DNA from: Yponomeuta sedellus | Taxonomy: Eukaryota; Arthropoda; Insecta; Lepidoptera; Yponomeutidae | DNA: 64,000 bases | Assembly: GCA_934045075.1 (NCBI GenBank) | Contig: OW203731.1 | Coordinates: forward strand, 9,653,975-9,717,974 | Reading direction: 5' to 3' | Shown: positions 21,196 to 30,373 of the stretch, piece by piece | How the letters are laid out: every line of letters starts with the position of its first letter | Numbering within the stretch: position 1 is the stretch's first letter | The notes under the pieces: generated by a model | Told to the model about the DNA's origin: nothing | Databases searched by the model: none | The model's input: only the letters and a program-made list of their open reading frames with translations | Position numbers and translations under genes: made by a program

Positions 21196-22693
21196 CTGGC
21201 CAACCCAACTCTACTTTAAGTTGGCGGTTTGCAAACCTCGTTAGCTATGTTGTGCGTTTTGGAGCGCAAGGTGGTGTTTCGGACACGTACACGATCCTTC
21301 GTACACCCAAAATGCTGCGTTCAATATATGTAATTGTTTAATTAACAAAAACAATAACCTACAATAACTTTAAATCATATTAATTAACACATCGTCATTC
21401 TAGAGGTAGTGTACATGTATGAAGCAAATAAAAATGTTTCGAAGTTATAGGAAATGAAAAAATAATAATTTGAAAAATTATATTTTTCTCCTTTGGGAGT
21501 TGCATTAATTATTTACAATCTTATTAATCACTCTTGTTTTATTTACAATCAGTCTTTATTACATTAATTAGTGCTTTGCTTAATGCCTTAGAATTTCTAG
21601 AAGCTGACTTAAAATATGAAGAAACTGCATAATGTTCGGTTTCTTTGTACTTACTGCTCTATTTAATTTTGAGTGCCATGCCTCTAAAGCATTAGTAGTC
21701 CTATGTTGTTCGCCATAGGCACACTATATTGAAAGGAAATCTTCTTTGAGCCATTGATTTTTCATAAGGCTGCTACTATCATTTTAATAAAGCCATATGG
21801 GCTAAAGGGCGTGAAATAGAAATAACAAAATCACAGAATCCGAAAAATATAAGAATTGTAGGAGTGAGTGCCGTTCTCCCATTGCTGCCGCAGTGCGAAA
21901 TCATGAACGGGTGGAATAACATTATTCGTCGGCATAATGATGATCCGGTAGTTCTGAAATTTATAAATTATATGAAAAATCAATGGCTCAAAGAAGATTT
22001 CCTATCAATATAGTGTGCCTATGGCGAACAACATAGGACTACCAATGCTTTAGAGGCATGGCACTCAAAATTAAATAGAGCAGTATGTACAAAGACACCG
22101 AACATTATGCAGTTTCTTCATATTTTAAAGGAAGACGCGGCTTTCTACACGACTTGCAATATTCGTCATGGAAACAAAACGGAGCCTCTTAAACAAAGAT
22201 TAAAAAAGTTTAGGTATTCTTACTGACGAGTTCATACAAGAAGCTCAATTGAAGCTTGTAATGGGTGAAATATCTGTAGGTCAGCTTCTAGAAATTTTAA
22301 GGCATTAAGCAAAGCACTAATTAATGTAATAAAGACTGATTATAATTAAAACAAGTGTGATTAACATGATTGTAAATAATTAATGCAACTCCCAAGGAGA
22401 ATAATATAATTTTTCAAATTATTATTTTTTCATTTCCTATAACCTCGAAACATTTTTATTTGCTTCATACATGTACGCTACCTCTAGAATGACGATCTGT
22501 TAATTAATGTGATGTAAAGTTATTGTAGGTTATTGTTTTTGTTAATTAAACAATTACATATATTGAACGCAGCATTTTGGGTGTACGAAGGATCGTGTAG
22601 GTGTCCAAAACACCACCTTGCGCTCCAAAACGCGCAACATATCTTACGCGGTTTGCAAACCGCCAACTTAACTAAAGTAGAGTTGGTTGGGTT
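21196..22693. mobile_element. Palindromic MULE relic with about 0.6-kb inverted arms
   Basis: The left arm (21196-21775) repeats the right arm (about 21985-22693) in reverse complement, including ggccaacccaactctac at the edge and tgctgcgttcaatatatgta inside. The right arm carries the 3' part of a MULE transposase. The left arm contains the same 3' part inverted, with a deletion of about 160 bp. The unique loop spans about 21776-21984. It is an inverted duplication of a transposon end that could form a long hairpin. Confidence 0.75.
21786..22240 (+). pseudogene. Mutator-like transposase, C-terminal fragment
   Basis: Translation across loop and right arm gives IRIVGVSAVLPLLPQ, MNGWNNIIRRHND, NQWLKEDF and, after an in-frame stop, RTTNALEAWHSKLNR, then HILKEDAAFY. 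The W-x5-R-T-N-A-x-E-x-W-H block is typical of the end of MULE transposases in animals. The catalytic Asp/Glu core lies upstream and is absent. A stop codon before CAYGEQHR and loss of the N-terminus make it a relic. Confidence 0.65.
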
Positions 22694-22785
22694 GGCCATG
22701 TCAGCCGCATGCACCCAGATAGGTGGGCGAGCATCGCTACCGAGTGGGTGCCACGTGGTGGTGAACCCCATTTCTCTTAATTCCG
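22694..22785 (+). pseudogene. RTE-type LINE C-terminal fragment in the TE-X right arm
   Basis: This is the inverted partner of 14250-14340: GLAMSAACTQIGG and TEWVPRGG-like frames. It is part of the TE-X terminal repeat rather than an independent insertion. Confidence 0.55.
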
Positions 22786-23085
22786 TAGTAAAGTAATCAA
22801 ACATTCATATATTTGATGATCGCCACTGGCAACAACTGGGATTTTCATTTTCCTATCAGTTGCCACTGAGAAATACCTCACCACTAGCAACAATGGAGAT
22901 TTTCATGTTTCATTTGTCACCACTGGCAACGGACGGTATTTTTTTTCTCATTTGTCCCCAGTGGGTACATTGCCAGTGGTGATGACTGGGAACAAGCGGA
23001 TGCAATTTGTTGCTACATAATTATTATATTACTACACGTAGATTATGTATCGAAAACTATTCAAGTTCATTGTCTATAAGATATC

Positions 23086-23322
23086 GATATCAACCCTTTA
23101 TATGTCCCCACTGTTGGGGCACGGGTCTCTTCTTGTATTGCAGGAAGGTTGGGCCATACTCCACCACGGGGGCCAAGTCTGGATTGGTGGAGAATTGTAA
23201 GACAATGGTTGGCCTTACTGTCAGAAGTTATCAAGCCGCCCATGAGGCCTCCGACATGGCTTAACGACTCCCATTACATGACAGCCGGCACCAACGGCTT
23301 AGCGTGCCTTGTGAAGCACGGA
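23086..23322 (-). mobile_element. SINE-C copy 2 with short target duplication
   Basis: aagatat lies at 23079-23085 and again at about 23323-23329. The uninterrupted paralogue at about 27053-27065 reads straight through (ataagatatatgaacctat). It shares the 'ccccactgttggggcac' and 'accaacggcttagcgtgcc' blocks with 17290-17690. Confidence 0.7.
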
Positions 23323-23375
23323 AGATATAGAACCTTATTACAAGTTCTAACTTTTTTGAAAGTAGGTGGAATTAA

Positions 23376-23680
23376 GCACGAACACCTATTTGTATTGTTT
23401 TTCTCTCACAGTACACTTGTTTTAGAGTATTTTAGTACATTTCAATCGGACAAAGTATATATTGGTTTGAAGTTATTAAATCCTTTATTATTTGAGTCAC
23501 AAACACTTGTACTAAATCACTGTTGTTTGCTTAATACACGGTCAATGTTTTTGTTTTGATTTACGGCTATTGTATATTTAATTACATTAAGCTTAAATCG
23601 TTACTTGGTAAACGCGTTAGGTCGAGGCGATGGTGGCGGCCTCTCTAAGAACTTTATCTTATTCCTAGTGTAAGTTTCCG
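23376..23680. other. Unassigned stretch before the copia relic
   Basis: It is AT-rich with no supported feature. The first part may continue the repeat shared with 26975-27120. Confidence 0.3.
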
Positions 23681-24436
23681 CTAACTTCTTGAACTCCTTA
23701 AACTTTGAAATACTTCGCTCTTGTTTTTGATCACGTAGACATGACTGTATCGACTGTAGTCATGGATAAAAGTGACGAAGTATTTGTTTCCGCGAATTGT
23801 GGGCGTTTGTATGGGTCCACATACATCGCTATGAACGACTTCTAAGCGTTCCGTTGTTCGTTGGGTCGTTTTCTCACATGGGGCAGGTACTTGATGCAGT
23901 TTTGCTTGTATGCATACTTCACACTCTGATAGTGATTCAGTGACATCGAAGTTTAAGCCAATCAAGTTCTCGTTTCTCAGAGCAAGTTTCATGTCTCTGA
24001 CGTTCATGTGTCCGAGTTTCCGGTGCCAATCGTTGATGTTTGATGACTTCTTAGTTGCAGTTGGAACCTTGTCACCGTTATCACTGGCCAGATTGTTGCG
24101 TTCATGCTGAGAGGGTTTGATATAGTAGAGACCGTCTGCGTATTTGGATGCAGTGAGTGTTATTCCAGATTTTGGATTCTTGACCGTCGCCTTTTTCTTG
24201 GTGAAGAGGACAGAGCACCCGGCATCTGTCGCCTTGCCGACGGACATCAAGTTAGTACTGAGACTAGGTACGTACAGCGTTTCTTGCAGGCTTGTGCGTG
24301 CAATGCCATTTCCATTTTTTGTTAAGAATGAGATGGTGCTTTTTCCCTTAATCTCTGCACTGTGTTCCTCAGTTGCAAACTTGAGTTTTCGTGATGTCGC
24401 TTCCATGGTCTTAAACAGGTCTCTTTGGTACGTCAT
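23681..24436 (-). pseudogene. copia-1 protease/pre-integrase/integrase fragment
   Basis: The segment just upstream of 24436 reads WVLDSGCTSHM in the open frame, the aspartic protease D-S-G motif. It continues with YVPSLSTNLMSVGKA, the GAG-pre-integrase block WHRKLGHMNVRDM, the zinc cysteines CEVCIQAK, and the integrase start VHSDVCGPI and FVTFIHDYSRY. It ends after KSEVFQSL, before the second catalytic Asp, so it is truncated. Confidence 0.85.
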
Positions 24437-24476
24437 GTGGGACGTGCAGCCACTATCCAGAACCCAAATGTCATTT

Positions 24477-25235
24477 TCAGGTTTCTCGTTCTGTGAGAGG
24501 AGACACTGATTGGCATAGTTGGTTTGTGGTTGTGAGGCTGATTTTCGTACTTTTCCTGTTTCTCACGGTTATTCTTCCAGCATTTTGAACAGATTTTGTG
24601 ATTTCTCCGTTTAAATAATTGTTGCCTTTTCGTTTGCATATTTTGTATGCTTCTTCTTGTAAAGCTAACTCAGGTTCGTCGCTGTTCGTCATGTTTTGGC
24701 TATGACGTACTTCACATTCTTCAATTATTTTATTTTTAAGCTCCTTAGGCTTTGGAAGAGTGTCTCGCGTTTCGATAGGGACTCTGAAGTTGTCATATTC
24801 TGGAGAGAGGCTGTATAGCATCATTATCGTTATTAGTTCTTCGTTGATATTTATGTCCATATCCGCTAGCTTGTCTACTACGTCCATAAACTCGTTTAGG
24901 TGTCGGCGCACATCGTGGCCTTGCAGTTTGGTCAGGACAAGCTGTTTCAGCAGGGAGGCTTTTCGCGCAGGTCCCTTGCTAGCGTATGTGTCTTTCAATT
25001 TGTCCCATAGTGCCTTTGCAGTCGAGCAGCTTTTTATTTGTTTTAGTTCAGAAGGGGCAATAATAAGGATCAGTTCAGACCTTGCTAATCTGTCGCCTTC
25101 TTTCTCTGCGGCTGCAGCATCGGTGCTTGGGGAAGTCTCGATATATTTCCACAGTTTGTTTTTAACCAGTACGGCTTCCGCCTGGATCACCCAGGTGTCG
25201 TAATTTTCTCGAGAGACAGGGTCGATTATTGTCAT
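24477..25235 (-). pseudogene. copia-1 gag
   Basis: The 252-residue frame has the UBN2/gag_pre pattern: an N-terminal NYDTWVIQAEAVLVKNKLW, then ALWDKLKDTY and LSPEYDNFRV. The following zinc knuckle (KICSKCWKNNREKQ, about 24600-24560) is in another frame, so a frameshift separates gag from pol. Gag would form the virus-like particle. Confidence 0.8.
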
Positions 25236-25412
25236 TATTTTTTTTTTGTTATTACTTACGCCCGGACTATTTTCGCTCTGCTACCATGTTAAGTTTATGA
25301 ATCTTAGTGGAAATAAACTTCAGAAAGACGCGTAATGGAAAATATATTATTTTGTAGATTGTACAAACGAAGACAGATAAAGAATTTATCTATTTCCGTT
25401 CCAATGTTAGAA

Positions 25413-25510
25413 TATATTCTAACATCGGAACGATATCACTGTACCCACATGATTACACTATTTTTATTTCTATTTTTATCATGTGGGTACAGTGATATCG
25501 TTCCGATGTT
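25413..25510. repeat. Inverted pair of SINE-A heads
   Basis: aacatcggaacgatatcact (25413 on) and its reverse complement (ending 25510) form arms of about 33 bp around an A/T-rich spacer. The right arm is the head of SINE-A copy 2. Confidence 0.7.
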
Positions 25511-25790
25511 AAAACCTAACTGCAAAGTAGGTAGTCGGGGCTGTAAGTAATGCAATTTGCTTAAGTCAGATGTCGCTGCCTGTACGTAATACAGAGAATA
25601 TTGTAAAGAGGTTCGAAATTTCACTGATGCCGTGAGTCGCCCATTGGCTCAATTGGTAGAGCACTGGTACGGATAGCCAGAGGTTGCGGGTTCGAATCCC
25701 GGCATGGGTGAAATTTTTAGCCTCTAAATAGGTTTTTAAATTTGTTCCTTAGCACGGGTTAGTGCATTAAAAATAAAAATAGTGTATATC
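25478..25790 (+). mobile_element. tRNA-derived SINE-A, copy 2
   Basis: It runs from the atcatgtgggtacagtgata head through the tRNA-like core (ggctcaattggtagagc, then ggttcgaatcccggcatgg) to the aaaaataaaaatag tail. Confidence 0.85.
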
Positions 25791-25800
25791 TCGATGTATT

Positions 25801-26707
25801 AAAATAAATAATCGCAATGTGTGTATTATGACTTTGGAACTAGTTGCAATCTCAGAAGCCCTTAAACATATTAAAGACGCAAAATTAAGTCGTGTTGTCA
25901 TTTTTACAGACAGTAAAAGCTCCTTACAACATATAGCTCGATGCGCCTCTGGCTACAGAGGCATGTCGAATGCCTATAATGTACTAGAGCTAATGCTTGA
26001 ACGCGAAAAAGACTGTGTCGACCTGAGACTGCAATGGATTCCATCGCATATTGGTATTCATGGTAATGAGCGAGCTGATATGCTGGCTAAAAAAGCTACT
26101 GTTATACAGAAATACTTCCTAAATTTAGATTACAATGTAATTATCTTTGGAAAGAGTATTTCGATGAGCGCTCTAAAGAAAAAGAGATATGGTATAAAAC
26201 CATGCAGAGTGAACCACCGCGTATTCCATGGTTTTTAAACACAAAATTATGTAAATATATTTTAACGATTGCTTTTAGAACTCGATCTGGCCATATGCCA
26301 TTGAATAATTTTGGTTTCATGATGAAGAAAATTAACAGTCCAAATTGTAATACATGTAATTCTAAAGAAGATCTCTATCACCTATTATGTGAGTGTGCCA
26401 TAAACGCACAACAAAGAATAACTTTAATGCAAAAACTTCGATTAAACTCACTAGATTTGGGTTATATCCAAACAATTTTATCAGAACCATGGTGTCCGGC
26501 CGCATTGTATAGGTATATATCATTTTGTCAAACAAAGTTTGTCCTTGAGGGCACCACCTCGATAATAATAATAACAATAATAACTGTAATAGCTGTAAGA
26601 ACTTAGTGTAACTATGTGGTAGTATTTTGTTAGTAGATTTAGATGGAGCTGACATGCTCACCTATGTGAACAAAGCTTCCAAATAAATAAAGATAATAAA
26701 AAAAAAT
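25801..26707 (+). mobile_element. 5'-truncated LINE end with RNase H
   Basis: An RNase H domain is followed by the LINE C-terminal zinc motif (CNTCNSKEDLYHLLCEC) and a poly(A)-like tail after aataaataaagataat. LINEs that keep RNase H belong to the I and related clades. The coding part changes frame between 26202 and 26238. The FB1 end copy starts directly after the tail. Confidence 0.8.
25819..26606 (+). pseudogene. RNase H and C-terminal domain of an I-clade-like LINE
   Basis: RNase H residues are visible: Glu in TLELVAISEAL, Asp in VIFTDSKSSLQH, and the His/Asp block WIPSHIGIHGNERADMLAKK. A frameshift around 26220 leads to LPLNN...FGF-type sequence and the Cys-His knuckle. The second frame ends at 26606. 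The DNA polymerase part of the reverse transcriptase is missing. Confidence 0.8.
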
Positions 26708-26974
26708 AAAGCCATCTTCTTCAAAATGTCTGCTGCAAATGTACGTGATTTTGTTTAATACCAATTTGACCGTGAAGCCATGCCGTCTATCCACATTTGT
26801 TGCATTGTGCTATCTTCGGGTAACATGAAATAAATAATTATTAATTAAAAACCGCCATAATCAGTCTAACCGTTAATTTTATTTATGACAGATCGACACC
26901 CTTGACGTTCTTTATTATTTGACAGCAAACCGTAGATATAAAATCCAGTACTGGACACCTTTTTTCACAATAGT
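26708..26974 (-). mobile_element. Third copy of an FB1 end
   Basis: This matches 1-265 in reverse complement (and 5690-5915 directly), including the half-THAP exon and the outer end ggacaccttttttcacaatag. It stops at 26974, where the repeat shared with 22997-23085 begins. Confidence 0.75.
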
Positions 26975-28382
26975 GATGCGATTTGTTCGCTACATTATTA
27001 TTATATTACTACACGTAGATTGTTTAGTGAAAACTCTTCAACTTCATTTTCTATAAGATATATGAACCTATCTTATTACAAATTCTAAATTTTATGAAAG
27101 TAGGTGGAATTATTGTAAATAAAAGTAATACCAAAACCCCTTTTGGTAGTTTTTTAATTTATTATACTGAATCTATAAATATATCAATGCAATGAATAGA
27201 TTCAAACAGGAAAAATATTAATCAATAATCATCAACAATCGAATTGGTAACTTCATAGAACGTTACTGAATCGAGCTTTCAAAAGTGTATTAATATATAA
27301 ACTATACAATATATATAATGGAATAAACACAAGAAATAAAAAAAACTTCTTTACTAAGTATCGATAACTTTTTCACTGAAGTAGTGGAAACGCCCATCCC
27401 TATCGCCCTAAAATAAACAACAAACTTGTTATTGTTACTGTGATTAAATTTATTATACTCATGATTTATTAACTTTGAAACACTATTCTCAAATGATATT
27501 AAAGCTATGTTGCAATTCCAGTAGGTCATACTTAAAATTCAAGGGAAAAATTCAAGGGACAAGGGATGGAAGCTGATGAAGGTGGTTTTGTTTTCTCTTC
27601 TCCCGAATGGGTTTTACATCCCAATATCACACACGCCATTCCGATGTATTACGTGTACTCCATAGTACGGATGGTTATTCGTAGTATGGAAAAACAACCC
27701 AAAAAACACAAGGTTTTTGGAGACGACGCACTCCAACATCTGTTGTCTAACACACTGCCAAATCGAAGGTACTTGGCAGCCTACTACAAGCTGTGATTTT
27801 CTAAACATCTCTAATTCGGTAGCATAATGGTAACCAAAGGTAACCAACGTGACAATTGAGGTACGTTTTGAATAATAAAATATCACACTCACTACTATAT
27901 TTTTCTCTGTCTAACACGTGGTTGGCGACGGTTCGATTTAACGAGACAAACATGTGTCAGGTGTTCATTTTATAACGCTCCTTCTATGCTTTAGTTCTTA
28001 TTCTGAGGTCAAAACATAGTGGTGGTTTATGGTTATATACCTACTCTTTGTGTCAAAACCACATTACGTTCTGTGGTCAAAACACACCACAAAAACATAG
28101 GAGTGGGTCGCTGTCCGATTTTTCGACGACGAAACGCAACCGTTTTTTCTGGCACGAAAACAGGTCCTCAAAACGGTCCTCGTTCGCAACTGGTTTCATT
28201 GTATGCGAACGAGCATGGCGCAGAGGACGGTCAAACGAGATAAACTCTCGTTTCGTCTCGTCGACTTTCGTCTCGAAGACTAGTAAAAGAAATGGGTGCG
28301 GAATGAGGTTGAGGACTAGTTCGTTTTTCGTTCAATTTCAATATTTTTTTCTTTAAATTAATGAACTTCCCTTCATACTTTT
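26975..28382. other. Repeat-derived stretch without supported genes
   Basis: 26977-27120 repeats 22997-23085 plus 23330-23375. 27566-27796 is a 76-codon plus-strand frame (MEADEGGFVFSSPEWVLHPN) that I do not recognise and that has no splice or promoter support. The block at 27985-28015 resembles FB1 arm sequence (ctccttctatgctttagt). Nothing else is identifiable. Confidence 0.35.
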
Positions 28383-29056
28383 CCAGGCTCAGGACTAAAC
28401 ATTAAAACTAAACTTTAACTTGAGTAAAAAATAAATACAAAATTACATAATTAACATTCACAATCAGTAAGTAGCATTGAATTATTAATTCAAACCGAAA
28501 AAATGTAAACAATAACCGTCACCCACGAGCTGCGCGATCGAGCGAGCTGGCGAGCGTCGCGACTCGTTGCCATTTATTGCTAAACGACCTTAGCGCTATA
28601 CCAACGACATTAAGATACACAGCAATGACCAGCGCTTTGCGAACGAGACGAAATCACGAAACATCGGAAAAAATAAGTTGTTTTACACGATATTCGACTA
28701 TATACATAAAGATTACTTTATTGTATCACAGACCAAAACGAACGGAACGAGCAAGGAGCCGACGACGACGTCGCAATGATCTCATTACGTTCTAGGCTCT
28801 ATTAATATAGTATTAAAGGACATATCGTCAAACAATCTAAGGACTGGTCTCGCGAAACATACCGGAAAAAAAGCGCGGGAAACGTTGAATTAGGCGGGCG
28901 AATTTTGTTGCTAAGAATTTGAAAATTATTTTAAAATAAGATCAGTTCTTTATATTTTTGTAATATATTGTAGATTAGAGTTTCTTTTATAGTTTTTGTA
29001 TATAGGTAGTTTCTTTATATCTGGTAAGTTTTTTTTGTTACTTTCTGTCTGGGCCC

Positions 29057-29930
29057 ATGGAGGAGCCGCCCGATCCCGGGGGCACAGTTCCCTCGGTCGG
29101 TGTTAAGTTAACATCACTATCCCAATTAATAATGAGTCCAATGGTATGGACACTGACGGATCAATTAGATCAGAAAAAAGAAAAAGAACCAGGGCGCAGC
29201 GCAAGGTCTGCAGACACTGTAACAAAAGAAGGAAACATCATAAGCTTGGTTCAGATACGGTTAATGTTTGTGGATGTGATAGCATTGACAATAAAAAAAC
29301 GACTGTGTGTGAAATGCCAGATTCACAAGGGGCTTCGTCCCAAGTGGACGCAGGTTCTTCTGTGTCGGGTGTTTCACCATTACCCATGACCTTGCCCTTT
29401 CAGTCTCCTCAGGTTGGCAGGACTCAGTACGATTCGACTGATGCCTCCCCATACATAATTCATCTACAAAAAAATTGAACTGAGGATTTACCTTCTCTCA
29501 CTCTCCACCCGGTATCGTTTGGTCACTATATGAAAAGACGTGGATTCAAAAATGTAATTAATGGTAGTGTCAAACGACTAAGCCGGAGCAAACTGAGCAT
29601 TTCGTTTTCCGAATTTAATGATGCTAATTTGTTCCTGTTAGACCCAGATTTAAACAAAAATAATTTCAAAGCTTTCATCCCATCTTTTAACATCACAAGG
29701 ATGGGAGTTGTCAGAGGAGTCCCAGCAGAGTGGACCCCTGAAGAGGTACTTGACAACATTTCTGTGCCAATTGGTTGTGGTAAAGTTCTCAAAATTAGAA
29801 GGTTTAATTATAAAATACACGGCCCAACCCCTACATGGAAACCCTCACAGACTGTTGTGTTAACATTTGATGGTCAGGTGTTGCCCAAAAGAGTTTTTTA
29901 TGGACAGCGCGATCATATCCTGTAGATGAG
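29057..29930 (+). pseudogene. LINE ORF1 (gag-like) remnant
   Basis: The start at 29057 reads MEEPPDPGGTVPSVGVKL, then shifts to a Lys/Arg- and Cys/His-bearing segment (RKVCRHCNKRRKHH). A third frame gives ITRMGVVRGVPAEWTPEEV, KVLKIRRFNYK and PSQTVVLTFDGQVLPKRV, the RRM-like fold of jockey/X-element ORF1 proteins. The Cys-rich knuckles expected next are missing, and the frame is broken at least twice. ORF1 proteins bind LINE RNA. No matching reverse transcriptase follows; copia-2 lies 120 bp downstream. Confidence 0.6.
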
Positions 29931-30051
29931 GTTTTTGAGGTAGAAGGTTTATGAAAGACTGTTTTTTTTATGTGAATTTGAGTTGAGTTTTTGATGAGGG
30001 AGTGATGGGAGGGGACGAGCAGAGAAATTGTGTGTTGGCGCAGAAGATAAT

Positions 30052-30241
30052 TGTTAATATATTTGTAAAGGAAGACTGTAAAATCATATTAATTATTTAT
30101 TTACAACAAATTCACAAGAACATAGCAAACTGACAAGGCATATCGAAGTATTCTACAATTTGATAGATGTCTAATATAAAACCATAAAGAAAGAAAGCTG
30201 CCAATATAAATCTTCATTGAATATACAAACTCAAACTAACA
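30052..30241 (-). repeat. copia-2 3' LTR
   Basis: It runs tgttaatatatttgtaaagg to aactcaaactaaca and nearly equals 34320-34509. Confidence 0.93.
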
Positions 30242-30373
30242 CGCCTCCTAAGATTTATATTGCAGTAATGGATACGTTATATAAAAGTAAAGTTACTATA
30301 ATATTGTAGACTTTTAGTCCGGATTTACTTACGGACTAAAAGTCTACAATGTGTTGTGCTTACGAAAGTTTTA

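Larger units (their letters stand above)
5925..22989. mobile_element. Composite inverted-repeat element (TE-X), about 17 kb with nested insertions
   Basis: The outer end ccagtcatcaccactggcaa at 5925 recurs inverted ending near 22989. The right arm is continuous from 22989 down to about 22694. The left arm is broken into 5925-6040, 9256-9325 and 14223-14340 by a P-like pair and by a DIRS element. The shared arm includes several ccactggcaac-type subrepeats and a piece of RTE reverse-transcriptase C-terminus. The interior holds THAP exons, SINEs, a retroelement and a MULE palindrome. The superfamily is undetermined, and part of the interior may predate or postdate the element. Confidence 0.55.
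23681..25286 (-). mobile_element. Truncated copia-type retrotransposon (copia-1)
   Basis: On the minus strand the primer-binding site tggtagcagagc (25286-25275) matches the initiator-Met half-tRNA site typical of copia. It is followed by gag, a zinc knuckle, protease, GAG-pre-integrase and the start of integrase, where the element stops at about 23681. Reverse transcriptase, RNase H and the 3' LTR are missing. The 5' LTR, upstream of 25287, could not be delimited because no second LTR exists. Confidence 0.85.

Noticed and set aside
18850..21341. Several open frames of 60-170 codons in the GC-rich blocks on both strands
   Set aside because: High GC lowers stop frequency, frames overlap on both strands, and no motif is recognised.
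27566..27796. 76-codon open frame as a possible small host gene
   Set aside because: No recognised motif, splice signals or promoter; it lies in repeat-derived sequence, so I list it only as unassigned.
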